This document shows, in pieces, positions 34,420-43,453 of a stretch of 47,020 bases of DNA. Each line of letters opens with the position of its first letter. Position 1 is the first letter of the stretch. Source of the stretch: an uncultured Bacteroidota bacterium (GTDB lineage Bacteria; Bacteroidota; Bacteroidia; Chitinophagales; LD1); NCBI GenBank assembly GCA_903861145.1, contig CAIOTH010000043.1, forward strand, positions 1 to 47,020, in the 5' to 3' direction. The notes under the pieces are model-generated. The model ran no database searches and had not been told where the DNA came from. It was given only the letters and a program-made list of their open reading frames with translations. A program made the translations under genes and the position numbers.

Positions 34420-35364
34420 ATGCGTGTTTTTAAAGATTTAGATGAGTTGCCTGTATTTATAAATTCAGTAGTTACTATTGGTACTTTTGACGGGGTGCAT
34501 GTAGGACACCAAAAATTAATTGAACGAATAAAACAACTTTCGGAGCAAACCGATGGCGAAAGCATTTTGGTTACTTTCCACCCACACCCACGTATAGTTA
34601 TTAACCCTGAAGATAAAACGCTTCGCCTGCTTAATACGATTGATGATAAAATTGCTTTGTTGGAGCAGTATGGGGTTGATAATCTTGTAATTGTTCCTTT
34701 TAGCCGTGCATTTTCCGAACAATCGGCGGAGGATTATATAGCGAAGTTTTTAGTGAAGAACTTCCATCCTAAATACATTGTTATTGGCTACGATCATAAA
34801 TACGGCAAAAACCGCAGTGGTGATTATAAGCTGTTAGAGAAAATGAAGCAGCAATATGGTTATGAGATGGAAGAGATAAGCAAAGAAACACTAGACGATA
34901 TTGGAATCAGCTCGACTAAGATTCGCACCGCATTATCCGATGGAGATATTAAATTGGCCAATGAGTTATTAGGGCATAATTACACCTTAAGTGGCACTGT
35001 CGTACGAGGTTTACAGAACGGCAGAAAATTGGGATTCCCAACGGCCAATATACAAGTGAACGATGAGTTTAAGCTGATTCCGAAAACGGGTATTTATGTG
35101 GTGTATGTTTACTGCGAAGGCAAAAAATATGGCGGCATGCTAAGCATTGGCTTTAACCCAACTTTTGAAGGCAAAGAGCAGACCATTGAGGTTAACATAC
35201 TCGACTTTAACAAAGACATTTACGGCGAAAACCTAACGCTTGAGTTTGTTGATTTTATTCGAAATGAAAAGAAGTTCGAATCGATAGACGCTTTGGTAGA
35301 AGAGATAAAGAACGATGAACGCGTAACAAGAGGTATTATAAGTAACACGCTAGGAGAGAAGTAG
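34420..35364 (+). CDS. ribF: bifunctional riboflavin kinase / FAD synthetase
   Basis: RibF makes FMN from riboflavin and FAD from FMN. From ATG 34420 the protein has 314 aa; the frame upstream overlaps truB and is not part of the family. The FAD synthetase domain has VTIGTFDGVHVGHQKLI and the FHPHPRIV motif; the riboflavin kinase domain has GRKLGFPTANIQ and FNPTFEGKEQTIEVNILDF. Last gene of the ftsX run, 44 bp after truB. No FMN riboswitch is seen upstream. It ends 1 bp from the convergent gene at 35366. Confidence 0.95.
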   Translation: MRVFKDLDELPVFINSVVTIGTFDGVHVGHQKLIERIKQLSEQTDGESILVTFHPHPRIVINPEDKTLRLLNTIDDKIALLEQYGVDNLVIVPFSRAFSEQSAEDYIAKFLVKNFHPKYIVIGYDHKYGKNRSGDYKLLEKMKQQYGYEMEEISKETLDDIGISSTKIRTALSDGDIKLANELLGHNYTLSGTVVRGLQNGRKLGFPTANIQVNDEFKLIPKTGIYVVYVYCEGKKYGGMLSIGFNPTFEGKEQTIEVNILDFNKDIYGENLTLEFVDFIRNEKKFESIDALVEEIKNDERVTRGIISNTLGEK

Positions 35365-35365
35365 C

Positions 35366-35812
35366 TTACATACCTTTAATCGTTCTAAGCTTTTCGAATT
35401 CAGGAATTACAAGATACCGTGGCCTGCCCGCAACGTAATACTCCAGCAAAGCCTCGCCTTTATATTCAAATGGTAATGACAGACGTGCTTTCTCCAACTC
35501 AGGTTTTTTATCAACTTTTACATGCACTATTAAAACCGAATCGCCTTTTGCAGGTATTTTGCTTGGGTCGGTAAAAAAGGTTTGCACTTCAAACGAGGCT
35601 TGCTCTTTTCCAATCCATAGGTTTTTGAGCTCAACTTTTTTTGTGGAAAGTATTTTAACCTTAAGAGTATAATTAGTTCCCGACCTTCCTGGTGCTGCAC
35701 CGGTCATCCAATCGCGGGTAGTGGCAGATATCAGCTTTATGTTCGACGCTTTATTCTGCGCAAATACCAGTTGAGATATCAATAGAAAAAGGATAACCGA
35801 TTTATATTTCAT
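35366..35812 (-). CDS. small exported protein of unknown function
   Basis: A 148-aa protein with a clear signal peptide (MKYKSVILFLLISQLVFA, cleavage before QNK). The mature part is beta-rich and holds alternating Lys and hydrophobic residues (YTLKVKILSTKKVELKNLW, DSVLIVHVKVDKK), suggestive of a small beta-sandwich. No family recognised. It lies 16 bp behind holA in the same direction and may be cotranscribed with it. Confidence 0.72.
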   Translation of the reverse strand: MKYKSVILFLLISQLVFAQNKASNIKLISATTRDWMTGAAPGRSGTNYTLKVKILSTKKVELKNLWIGKEQASFEVQTFFTDPSKIPAKGDSVLIVHVKVDKKPELEKARLSLPFEYKGEALLEYYVAGRPRYLVIPEFEKLRTIKGM

Positions 35813-35828
35813 TTTGAGTTTGCAGTTA

Positions 35829-36848
35829 TTAGTTCAATATACGTGCCACCATTTCTTTCAATAGTTCGCCTTCTTTTAGCGAGCGATTGTTTACTCCTTT
35901 CGAACGAAGGTCAAACTCTTCAAGGATTTTAAAAACCTGTTCTAGTTTTTGAGGGGTATAGTTAGCGGCCGCTGTTCTATAGTCTTTCAAAAAAAACGGA
36001 CTTACTTTAATAACACTAGCTATATCCTTATCGGTCAGGTTTTTGTTTAGGTGGAAAAGAAAGATTTTGCTGAAGTAACCCTGCAAAGTTCCCAGTATTA
36101 AAACCAGCGGTCCATTTTTGGGATTAGCGACAAAATAATTTACTATCTGGTAAGTTTTTGTTTTGTTTTTGGTGCCAAGGGCGTTGTTCAGTTCAAAGGT
36201 GTTATACTCTTTGCTTATACCAACGCCGCTTTCAATATCATCTAACGTTATGGTTGCGCCGGCTTGTTTGTTGATGATTAGCTTCTCTAACTCATTAGCT
36301 ACCTTGGCCAGCTCATTCCCGGTATATTCCACCAAAAGTTCGGCCGCCTGCTCTTCAATCTTATATTTTTTTTGGCTTAGCCAGTTTTTTACCCAGGGTG
36401 CTACCTGGTTTTGGTATAGCGGCTTCGATTCAAAGTAAACCGCGCTCTTTTTCATTTCCTTGCCAAAACTCTTGCGTCCATCGGGTGTGCCGTGTTTCCA
36501 GGCAAATACCAGTAGGGTGCTTTTAATGGGCTTTTTAAGGTAGCGCAGGTATTCTTCTTCATCGGCCTCCTTCATGCTTAAGGCTTGTGCTTCCTTAATA
36601 ATAACCACTTGCCGCTCGGCCATCATGGGCAGGCGGCCGGCAGTTTCCATTATTTGGCGCGAGGTTAAATCTTTACCATAAACCACTGTTTGATTGAACG
36701 CCTTTTCCATCTCGTTTAGGGCGTTCTTTTCAATCATATCGGTAAGGGCATCAATAAAAAAATCCTCCTCGCCGCAAAAGAAATATACGGGTGCAAATTT
36801 TCGGTTTTTTATGTCTGACACTATTGAGTCAAAGGATTCTGCTGCCAT
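35829..36848 (-). CDS. holA: DNA polymerase III delta subunit
   Basis: HolA opens the beta clamp as part of the clamp loader. The 339-aa protein begins MAAESFDSIVSDIKNRKFAPVYFFCGEEDFFID, which carries the family pattern (PVYFLxGEExFLID) of the degenerate AAA+ domain. Further marks are GRLPMMAERQVVIIKEAQ, LVFAWKHG and a C-terminal helical collar region (IFKILEEFDLRSKGV). Walker A is lost, as in all delta subunits. Cytoplasmic. Confidence 0.93.
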   Translation of the reverse strand: MAAESFDSIVSDIKNRKFAPVYFFCGEEDFFIDALTDMIEKNALNEMEKAFNQTVVYGKDLTSRQIMETAGRLPMMAERQVVIIKEAQALSMKEADEEEYLRYLKKPIKSTLLVFAWKHGTPDGRKSFGKEMKKSAVYFESKPLYQNQVAPWVKNWLSQKKYKIEEQAAELLVEYTGNELAKVANELEKLIINKQAGATITLDDIESGVGISKEYNTFELNNALGTKNKTKTYQIVNYFVANPKNGPLVLILGTLQGYFSKIFLFHLNKNLTDKDIASVIKVSPFFLKDYRTAAANYTPQKLEQVFKILEEFDLRSKGVNNRSLKEGELLKEMVARILN

Positions 36849-36988
36849 TTGTAATACTAATCGCTTTAAGGCTGCAAATTAGCTGTATGCGGGCAATCAT
36901 TCAAAACTATTCATTAACCTTGAATAAACATTTCAGAAAATCGTTGAATTAACGGTTGGCGATTAGCTTTAAACTTTAACCACATAAT

Positions 36989-37999
36989 ATGAGTCGCAGC
37001 CTTTACCTCGCAGCGTTTTTAATGGCTATATCTTCCTGCGCCACGTTGCCTAAAAACATGGCCGATAAGGATACAAAGATTGTAGCTGTAGGCCCAGGCC
37101 CTGAGGATATGGTGCTTGATACTATTACCGAACAGCCGAGATTGCTTATATCCTGCCACGCACGGCGAACAGGTGATCCCTACTACAGTGAAATAAATGT
37201 CTATTACCCTGCTGATGGAAGTGTGAGGATATTAAAGAGGTTAGGGGAACCTGCCGATTTATATTTTGGCCCTCACGGCATTGATCTTGTAAAAGTGAAA
37301 GACACCCTGATTTTACTGGTTGTAAACCACAACATGGCCAAACACGAAAATTCGATTTTGCGTTACCAGGTAAAGAAGGATGAGTTGGTGTTTCTTAGCA
37401 AAATTACTGACCCTCTGATTGTTTCGCCAAATGCCGTTACCGGCTTTGCTGATGGTACGATATTGATATCGAACGATGCCGGTAAGCAGGGCGATTTTAC
37501 CGAGGCCTTGTTTTTGCTGAAGCGTGATAAAATTATTTACTGGGACCATAACAAATGCTCGGTAGCTGCTCAAAAATTCTGCTTTGCCAATGGTATTACC
37601 AACAGTGGCGGCAAAGTTTACTTAGCCAGTACCCGTCAAAACAAATTATGGCAGTTCGATTTTGCAGATGGAAAGATGATTAACAAGCAAACAGTTGCAA
37701 CGGTACCAGGAGCCGATAATGTGCGTATGTGTGACGGCAATTTGTATGTGGCCTGCCACCTTAGGTTTCTCGATTTCCTAAAGCACATGAAAACGGCCAG
37801 TCATTTCTCGCCCACAACTGTTTATCGAATTAATCCGGTAACCGGGCTAAGAGCAGTAGTTTTTTATAATGATGGGGCTAAAATTAGCGCTGGCTCAACC
37901 GGTTTGTTATACAAAGATAAAATCTATGTTTCGGGAGTGTTTGATGGTAAGCTGGCTATAGCGAATGTGCCATACATTATACATTGGGGCCGCTTTTAA
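36989..37999 (+). CDS. lipoprotein beta-propeller, SMP-30/paraoxonase-like
   Basis: A 336-aa protein. The lipobox (MAISSC, Cys17) makes it a lipoprotein. The remainder forms repeating blades (LLISCHARR, FGPHGIDLVKVKDTLILLVVNH, SPNAVTGFADGTILISNDAG, FANGITNSGGKVYLASTRQN, PGADNVRMCDGNLYVACH). The pattern of 'PHGI', 'N.V', 'NG' and 'DN' at blade starts matches the calcium-binding six-bladed SMP-30/arylesterase fold. An esterase or lactonase role is likely; the substrate is unknown. Its 3' end overlaps the convergent gene by 23 bp. Confidence 0.82.
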   Translation: MSRSLYLAAFLMAISSCATLPKNMADKDTKIVAVGPGPEDMVLDTITEQPRLLISCHARRTGDPYYSEINVYYPADGSVRILKRLGEPADLYFGPHGIDLVKVKDTLILLVVNHNMAKHENSILRYQVKKDELVFLSKITDPLIVSPNAVTGFADGTILISNDAGKQGDFTEALFLLKRDKIIYWDHNKCSVAAQKFCFANGITNSGGKVYLASTRQNKLWQFDFADGKMINKQTVATVPGADNVRMCDGNLYVACHLRFLDFLKHMKTASHFSPTTVYRINPVTGLRAVVFYNDGAKISAGSTGLLYKDKIYVSGVFDGKLAIANVPYIIHWGRF

Positions 38000-39221
38000 A
38001 CGGCTCGCGTATAACGTACTGCCTTGGCTTTAAACGTGCAGTAAAAGTTCTAACCATAAAATAATTGAAAGCCGGATTAAAATGCTTTACGTAACCATAC
38101 ATAGGTGAAGGGGCCGCCCCAACGGTGCTTTTTATTTCGGGCGCGGTGCGGCCGAAGTGCAGTTTTTCAACCCTGTGCTCAATACCATACTCAATCATAT
38201 CATAAAGCATGTGTTGGTAGAGGTTGATTTGTTTTGTAACTTCCTTTTCCATGCCGGTGTAATGCACTTCCATTTTTTTGCCAAACTGGAAAAGCGAAAT
38301 AAACCCAACCATTTCATCACCTTTAAAATAGGCGTATACCCGGTAGTTATCGCCCATTAGTTGTTTTTGTAGCGCAAAGAAATCTTTGGTAAGCGAAGCC
38401 AGCTTAAACTCAGCCCGGCTAATTACTTTTTCGTACAATTCAAAAAGGCGGTCCTGGTATTGGATTATTTCTTCAACAGTCAAATCTTTTCTCACCACAC
38501 CGGCTTCTTTGCAAAGCGTAAAGACTTTTTTAGCCCGAACCCTGTATTTTGAGGATAGCGCGTTTATATAGTCGGCAAAGGTTTTCCAATTATCGTTTAA
38601 CCTTAAGCTCATGTCGGCTTCAACAGTTATTTCGCTGTAACCACATTTTTTAAAAGAGCTGTCGAATTCAGATTTCGGTTCGTATAAATCTCCAACCAAA
38701 ACGGCCCTGATATTACTATCGGTTTTAGCGGTTTCTTTAACAGCTTTACGTAGTAAGGCAGCGCGCTGAGCCTTGTCAATATCATGGTTAAAGTAAAAAC
38801 CGTTTTCGCCGGTCATAAAAACATTGCCGCTAACCAACAGCTTAACATCAACCATTTTAATAAGTGGTTCGCTAAGGCCACGGGCAGTTTTATAGGCTAG
38901 CTTTTTTATGGTTTCGGTGGGCTCTTCGGGGAAGTAATTAAGGAGGTCGCTACCCGTAAACCGAACTACCTGGAAATAAATAACCCCTACAGTAATATCC
39001 TGTTTTTTTACAAATACATACCTAAACTGCATTTTGCCCTTTTGAGTAGATTCGATCAATTTTAGCTCGTCGTATTGCATCAAAACGTTCAATTCTGGAA
39101 TGTGTTTATTCCATTGCAATTCGCTAACGGCATCTATATTATCGGCAATAGTAAAAGAGAACTCTTTTATGGTTTGATTTTCTGCCGCAGCAGGACAGTA
39201 ACACGGTAAGGTTGTATTCAC
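37977..39221 (-). CDS. GNAT/BioF2-like acyltransferase domain protein
   Basis: A 414-aa protein whose C-terminal half (about 200-410) fits the FemAB/BioF2-like GNAT fold: YRVRAKKVFTLCKEAG, VYAYFKGDEMVGFISLFQFG, EVHYTGMEKEVTKQINLYQHMLYDMIEYGIEHRVEKLHFG and a closing hydrophobic strand. The N-half is less clear (a second GNAT-like copy is possible). No signal peptide. The start at 39221 gives a Cys-rich unconserved tip (MNTTLPCYCPAAAENQ), so a later start cannot be ruled out. It might attach acyl or aminoacyl groups to envelope precursors, but this is a guess. Confidence 0.75.
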   Translation of the reverse strand: MNTTLPCYCPAAAENQTIKEFSFTIADNIDAVSELQWNKHIPELNVLMQYDELKLIESTQKGKMQFRYVFVKKQDITVGVIYFQVVRFTGSDLLNYFPEEPTETIKKLAYKTARGLSEPLIKMVDVKLLVSGNVFMTGENGFYFNHDIDKAQRAALLRKAVKETAKTDSNIRAVLVGDLYEPKSEFDSSFKKCGYSEITVEADMSLRLNDNWKTFADYINALSSKYRVRAKKVFTLCKEAGVVRKDLTVEEIIQYQDRLFELYEKVISRAEFKLASLTKDFFALQKQLMGDNYRVYAYFKGDEMVGFISLFQFGKKMEVHYTGMEKEVTKQINLYQHMLYDMIEYGIEHRVEKLHFGRTAPEIKSTVGAAPSPMYGYVKHFNPAFNYFMVRTFTARLKPRQYVIREPFKSGPNV

Positions 39222-39404
39222 GCAAGTTGTTTCAGATTACAAGACGGACATCTGCCCTAAAAATTTTACGGCCTCAATAAAATAGGATAAAAGGAACCAG
39301 GTGTCAAGCCAAAGGTAAGCAAAGTTTAAAATAGAAGGCAACCCATGAAGCTTATATACAAACTATTGCCGCATGAAATGGCAATGCGGTAGCCGGCATT
39401 AACT

Positions 39405-40235
39405 TTAATTAGCAAGGGATTCGGTTAGTTCTTGCTCCATTTCGGGCTCATTGGCTTGTTTTACGCGTGTTTTTACTTTTTCAAACTCGTCCTCGTAATG
39501 GGCATGGTTAGTGCCTAAAATGCGGTCCCAGAAATTATAGTAGAGGCCGTAGTTGCAGTTTACATTTTTGTGGTGCATGTTGTGGTGCGTAGAGGTGTTA
39601 TGCCATTTGGTGATAGTTCCACCCACGAAACCCGAAGGGAATAACTCGAAACCCAGGTGGCCCAATACATTCATACCAGATTGGTATAGCACCCAGCATA
39701 AAATTGCCAATGGGTGGATAGGGATAAGGAAAACCATTAAGGGCAAAATTCCGACCTCAACAATTGCCTCAAGCGGATGAAAGGCAAAGGCGGCCCATGG
39801 CGTTGGGTCAGTACTCATATGGTGCACCTTGTGCACATAGCGGTATATCCTTTTCCAATGCATGGCGCGGTGGGTCCAGTAAAAGTAGGTATCGTGAATC
39901 AGGATGAAGGCTATAACTGAGAAGAAAAAATAGCCGATGCTATGGTCGCCGAAATTGATATACATTTTAGTGTAACCATGCTTACGGGCAATAAACACGA
40001 GGGTAGCAACTAAAGAAAAGATGGAAAGGGATAAAAGTGAGTAGCCTATTTCGCGAATTATGTGCTTGTTTTCGGGAAATTTTTGCTGGATTTTAAATTT
40101 GAAGAGGTCTTTCTTTTTCCAAACGTAAAAAACGAGGAAAAGGGGGCCAGCGAAAAGTATATAGCGCAATGAAATCATGCCATAGGTGTGGCCATACTTT
40201 ACAACCAGGTCATGCAAGCTTAATCCAAAAATCAT
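39405..40235 (-). CDS. fatty acid hydroxylase / sterol desaturase family protein
   Basis: A 276-aa membrane di-iron enzyme. Histidine boxes: HDTYFYWTHRAMH, HKVHH and HHNMHH, plus an outlying His in AFHPLEAIVE, all as in the FA_hydroxylase family. About four transmembrane segments; the N- and C-termini are charged (KTRVKQANEPEMEQEL). In bacteria such enzymes hydroxylate or desaturate lipid acyl or sphingoid chains, carotenoids or ornithine lipids. Which applies is unknown. No neighbouring lipid-biosynthesis gene helps. Confidence 0.88.
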   Translation of the reverse strand: MIFGLSLHDLVVKYGHTYGMISLRYILFAGPLFLVFYVWKKKDLFKFKIQQKFPENKHIIREIGYSLLSLSIFSLVATLVFIARKHGYTKMYINFGDHSIGYFFFSVIAFILIHDTYFYWTHRAMHWKRIYRYVHKVHHMSTDPTPWAAFAFHPLEAIVEVGILPLMVFLIPIHPLAILCWVLYQSGMNVLGHLGFELFPSGFVGGTITKWHNTSTHHNMHHKNVNCNYGLYYNFWDRILGTNHAHYEDEFEKVKTRVKQANEPEMEQELTESLAN

Positions 40236-40361
40236 GGTATCGGGTTTTACGTTTCAAATATCCAACAATTCAAAGTAAACAACAAGGCATTTACTTTAAG
40301 GTGCCTAATGTTTTTACCGAAATGATGAAAATGCCGGCTGAAATGCTTAAAGGTAGTAGGA

Positions 40362-41594
40362 TTAAAGTTTTCGAAAAACCACTATGCGATTTGAATTGGT
40401 GCCGGAGGCGTTGTTGCTGACGCCCCAAATATTAGCAGTTTTGGTAAACTCCTGTTGATTGATAAGAATGCCATCGCAATCAAAACCCGATTGTAGCCCC
40501 AATGGGATTACAACCTCCTCTAGCTTTATCTTTGCATTTCTCACTTCCCCAACCTCAAAAGCAACAATACCACCCACCTTGGTTATGCGGTAAAGCTCAT
40601 TAAAAACCTGCTGCATTTTTGTGGCCCACTCATCTACGGTTTTGCTCATGGTAATGCGCGTGGCTACTTCTTTTATATCGATATCATTGAACCAGCAGCG
40701 CAGCCAATTGTCATCAGCATATTGAACTATATCTAAAAACGGGGGAGATGTAACTGTTAATGAAACGCTGTTCTTCTTTATTTGCTTTGTGGCGGCAGCA
40801 TCACCATTAATAAAAGTGGAGTTGGTTTTGCGAAGGCTTTTAATCAGTGAGTCATCCACATCACGCATCAATATTCTCGATTTTTTGAGAATAAGCTTTT
40901 GGGTATCGCGATACTCAGGCTTTTGGCTTCTGGCTTTGTTTATTTTTTTCTGCCTTTCCGCAGACATGGCCTGGTTAGGAGGCAGGGTGTAAACCGAAAA
41001 GAACCCCTTGGAGTGGCCCGTTAAACGATTGGTGGCTACCATTCTTATCCAGCGGTCAACATCATCTTCCTTTCCCGTCTTCAGGTGTTTGCTGAGATAG
41101 TTTTTTAGCGAGATAATTTCTACCATTGTTTGCTTTTCGAAAAACATGGAAAGGTCAATGTCAGCTTTACTTTTTTTATCGGGCGGAATTTTGGTTAACC
41201 GCTCCTCTACTTCTTTTAAAGTTGGAATTGCCAGGCGGGGTGCGCTAATAATTAAACTGAGGGGATTAACATCGTTGGCAATAACATTTCTTCCCAATAA
41301 GGCCGCCTCGATAATGGTAGTGCCACGGCCGTTAAATGGGTCATAAACTATATCGCCTGGCTGGGTGAAAAGGTTGATAAAAAAACGTGGCAACTGGGGC
41401 TTGAAGCATGCGCGGTAAGAAACCTCGTGTAGGGCATTAGCCTGGCGTTGCTGCGGGGTCCAGAATTCGTTAATAAAAACAGGAAATGGTTTTGCGTTTA
41501 CAAGCCGGTTTTCAGTAATGGTTGCAACTGAGTTTTGATGAAACCTGAATTGAAATAAATATTGTTGAAAAGCTTCTTTGGTTAACTGCAACAT
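40362..41594 (-). CDS. orphan DNA methyltransferase
   Basis: A 410-aa enzyme with the AdoMet-binding motif DPFNGRGTT at 85-93 and the catalytic TSPPF (motif IV, N4-cytosine/N6-adenine type) at 282-286. The order I then IV, about 190 residues apart, differs from the common beta-class order, where TSPPY comes first. The stretch between them is rich in Lys/Arg and may form the target-recognition part. There is no restriction endonuclease next to it, so it may act in epigenetic regulation or be a remnant. tRNA/rRNA methylation is a less likely alternative. Confidence 0.75.
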   Translation of the reverse strand: MLQLTKEAFQQYLFQFRFHQNSVATITENRLVNAKPFPVFINEFWTPQQRQANALHEVSYRACFKPQLPRFFINLFTQPGDIVYDPFNGRGTTIIEAALLGRNVIANDVNPLSLIISAPRLAIPTLKEVEERLTKIPPDKKSKADIDLSMFFEKQTMVEIISLKNYLSKHLKTGKEDDVDRWIRMVATNRLTGHSKGFFSVYTLPPNQAMSAERQKKINKARSQKPEYRDTQKLILKKSRILMRDVDDSLIKSLRKTNSTFINGDAAATKQIKKNSVSLTVTSPPFLDIVQYADDNWLRCWFNDIDIKEVATRITMSKTVDEWATKMQQVFNELYRITKVGGIVAFEVGEVRNAKIKLEEVVIPLGLQSGFDCDGILINQQEFTKTANIWGVSNNASGTNSNRIVVFRKL

Positions 41595-41726
41595 TTAGGG
41601 ATGGAATTCGTTTTCAATTCTAATAACATAAAACTATAGCAATCGCTCTTTGAAGGTTTGAATTTTTGGCGCAAAGCACACCTATTTTTAATTGGTTGTT
41701 TAATGGGGTAAGCCGCTACATTATAT

Positions 41727-41734
41727 TATGTTTG
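41727..41734 (+). promoter_or_regulatory. possible -7 element for the DksA-like gene
   Basis: TATGTTTG fits the -7 consensus TAnnTTTG exactly and lies 22 bp before the ATG at 41756. No TTG stands at the right distance upstream, so only this half is supported. Confidence 0.3.
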
Positions 41735-41755
41735 CTACCCTAATTTTCAATACAG

Positions 41756-42757
41756 ATGGCAACAATAAAGAATTTGGTTAACTTCGCGGCTAAATTTTTA
41801 GAAATGGCAAAGGCTAAAGGAAAGGAAAAAAAGAAGGTAGCGGCAAAAGCTAAAAGCAAGCCCGTTGCAAAAAAAGTTTCTAAACCCGTAAAGAAAGCGG
41901 TTAAACCTGCTGCAAAAGCAAAGGCAAAACCAGTGGTTAAGGCGAAAGCAAAACCGGCGGTAAAGGCAAAGGCGAAACCTGTTGCAAAAAAGGTGGTGGC
42001 TAAAAAAGCAAAACCTGTTGTAAAGAAAAAAGTGGTAGCAAAGGCAAAGCCCGTAGCTGTAAAGAAAAAGGCTGTTGTTAAACCAGCGCCTAAAGCTAAG
42101 GTAAAACCGGCAGCTAAAAAGCCGGTTGTTGTAGCCAAGCCAGTGCAAAAGGTAGTGGCTAAGCCAGTAGCAAAAGCCCCTGCTAAAGTAATAGTAAGTA
42201 AGCCTGCTGTAAAATCAGCAGCCAAGCCTGCAGCATTTCATCCAAGTTCAAAACCAGACGCTCACAGTGTAGCAAAACCTTTATATAAAACGAATCAGAA
42301 GATTATGGAGCCGGAAACAAAAGAACTAAACCATCGCTACAGCGATGAAGACCTGAAGGAATTTAGGGAATTAATTGACAAAAAATTAACGTCAGCGCGC
42401 GAAGAGTTGAAAAACCTGAAGGAGAATTTGGATAACCATACCGAAAGCCAGGCTGGTAACAAAGCATGGAATATGGAAGAGGGAACTGATACTTCGGAAA
42501 TGGAGTATTTGATGAACCAGATTTCGCGCCAACACCAATACATCCGCAACCTGGAACTTGCCATGGTGCGTGTTGAAAACAAAACTTATGGTATTTGCCG
42601 TGTTACCGGCCGCTTAATACCAAAAGAAAGATTGCGTATTGTGCCGCATGCAACATTAAGCCTGGAGGCAAAAATGACCCGTAAGAAAGATGATACCAGT
42701 CCGGGCGCAGCAGTATCTGCACCACCTTCAGACTTTTCAGAAGGATTTGAGGATTAG
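41756..42757 (+). CDS. DksA/TraR-like protein with a histone-H1-like Lys/Ala/Pro tail
   Basis: A 333-aa protein in two parts. Residues about 17-170 are a low-complexity tail of repeated KPVAKK, AKAKPV and KPAVK units, strongly basic, like histone H1 or bacterial histone-like tails. Residues about 192-300 form a DksA-type coiled coil and finger: RYSDEDLKEFRELIDKKL, then YGICRVTGRLIPKERLRIVP. Only one of the four zinc cysteines is left (Cys281). DksA proteins bind RNA polymerase in the secondary channel; the tail could add DNA or RNA binding. The start may also be ATG 41804. It is bounded by a strong terminator. Confidence 0.88.
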   Translation: MATIKNLVNFAAKFLEMAKAKGKEKKKVAAKAKSKPVAKKVSKPVKKAVKPAAKAKAKPVVKAKAKPAVKAKAKPVAKKVVAKKAKPVVKKKVVAKAKPVAVKKKAVVKPAPKAKVKPAAKKPVVVAKPVQKVVAKPVAKAPAKVIVSKPAVKSAAKPAAFHPSSKPDAHSVAKPLYKTNQKIMEPETKELNHRYSDEDLKEFRELIDKKLTSAREELKNLKENLDNHTESQAGNKAWNMEEGTDTSEMEYLMNQISRQHQYIRNLELAMVRVENKTYGICRVTGRLIPKERLRIVPHATLSLEAKMTRKKDDTSPGAAVSAPPSDFSEGFED

Positions 42758-42773
42758 TAGATTAATGAATCAT

Positions 42774-42819
42774 AAAACGAAAAAAGCACCCCGGGTTACT
42801 GAGGTGCTTTTTTCGTTTT
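42774..42819. terminator. perfect 17-bp bidirectional terminator
   Basis: AAAACGAAAAAAGCACC (42774-42790) is exactly mirrored by GGTGCTTTTTTCGTTTT (42803-42819) with a 12-nt loop. It serves the DksA-like gene on plus and the CBS gene on minus, whose stops lie 17 and 14 bp away. Confidence 0.9.
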
Positions 42820-42833
42820 TAGAAATGGATAAA

Positions 42834-43262
42834 TTAAGCTTCTACATGTTCCAGGTAAGAGATTATGTCTTTTAATGATAGGATGCCAACCAGGGTACCA
42901 TTGTCAACCACGGGTAATGCCATAAATTTCTTTTCGGCAAATATTTGCATGGCTTTTGTAACTGTATCTGTCGAACTGATAGTGATAGGATTGGGAGTCA
43001 TTAAATCGGCAATATGAACTTCCTTATCAATAACCTCGAGGCTCATTGTTAAAGGCTCGGTGCGGTTACAGAGCGATAAAAACACCTTGGGTAAATCGTT
43101 GGAACTAACTATTCCGATTAATTGATTGTCATCATCAACTATTGGTAGGTGGTGAACAGGGAATTCGGTGAACAACCTTAGTATTTGCGAAAATTTGTTT
43201 GTTGGGTTTCCTACAACTGGACAAGCCGTCATAACGGTTGCTATATGTGTATTGTTTTTCAT
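42834..43262 (-). CDS. tandem CBS-domain protein
   Basis: From ATG 43262 (MKNNTHIATVM) the protein has 142 aa; 13 further residues to 43301 are not part of the fold. Two CBS motifs fill it: FPVHHLPIVDDDNQLIGIVSSNDLP (about 40-65) and KKFMALPVVDNGTLVGILSLKDII (about 110-133). Such stand-alone pairs sense AMP/ATP or SAM and regulate a partner enzyme or transporter. No partner is evident next to it. Convergent with the DksA-like gene across a shared terminator. Confidence 0.92.
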   Translation of the reverse strand: MKNNTHIATVMTACPVVGNPTNKFSQILRLFTEFPVHHLPIVDDDNQLIGIVSSNDLPKVFLSLCNRTEPLTMSLEVIDKEVHIADLMTPNPITISSTDTVTKAMQIFAEKKFMALPVVDNGTLVGILSLKDIISYLEHVEA

Positions 43263-43453
43263 AGTGATTAATTTTATATAAAGGTAGGGCTTTGTTTGCA
43301 TATAAGGCGCTTAATCACGTGATTTTTATCATCTTATAATACTGATGTTGGTTGGCGTTTTTAGGCATTTTTTAAACCCATATTTGCCGGTTTTTTGCTA
43401 ACTTTAGTGTTTAAGTGCCGCCTTTTAATTTGTAACGACAATCTAAAGTATTC

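Noticed and set aside
37977-37999. Convergent 23-bp overlap of two genes
   Set aside because: Short tail-to-tail overlaps are common and need no special explanation.
39365-39400. Hairpin CCGCAT/ATGCGG behind the fatty acid hydroxylase gene
   Set aside because: Six-bp stem, competing pairings and no T-run; too weak to call a terminator.
41740-42225. Long minus-strand frame rich in Phe, Ala and Thr opposite the DksA-like gene
   Set aside because: It is the mirror of the Lys/Ala/Pro/Val codon repeats of the tail; the composition follows directly from that and no start signal or family is seen.
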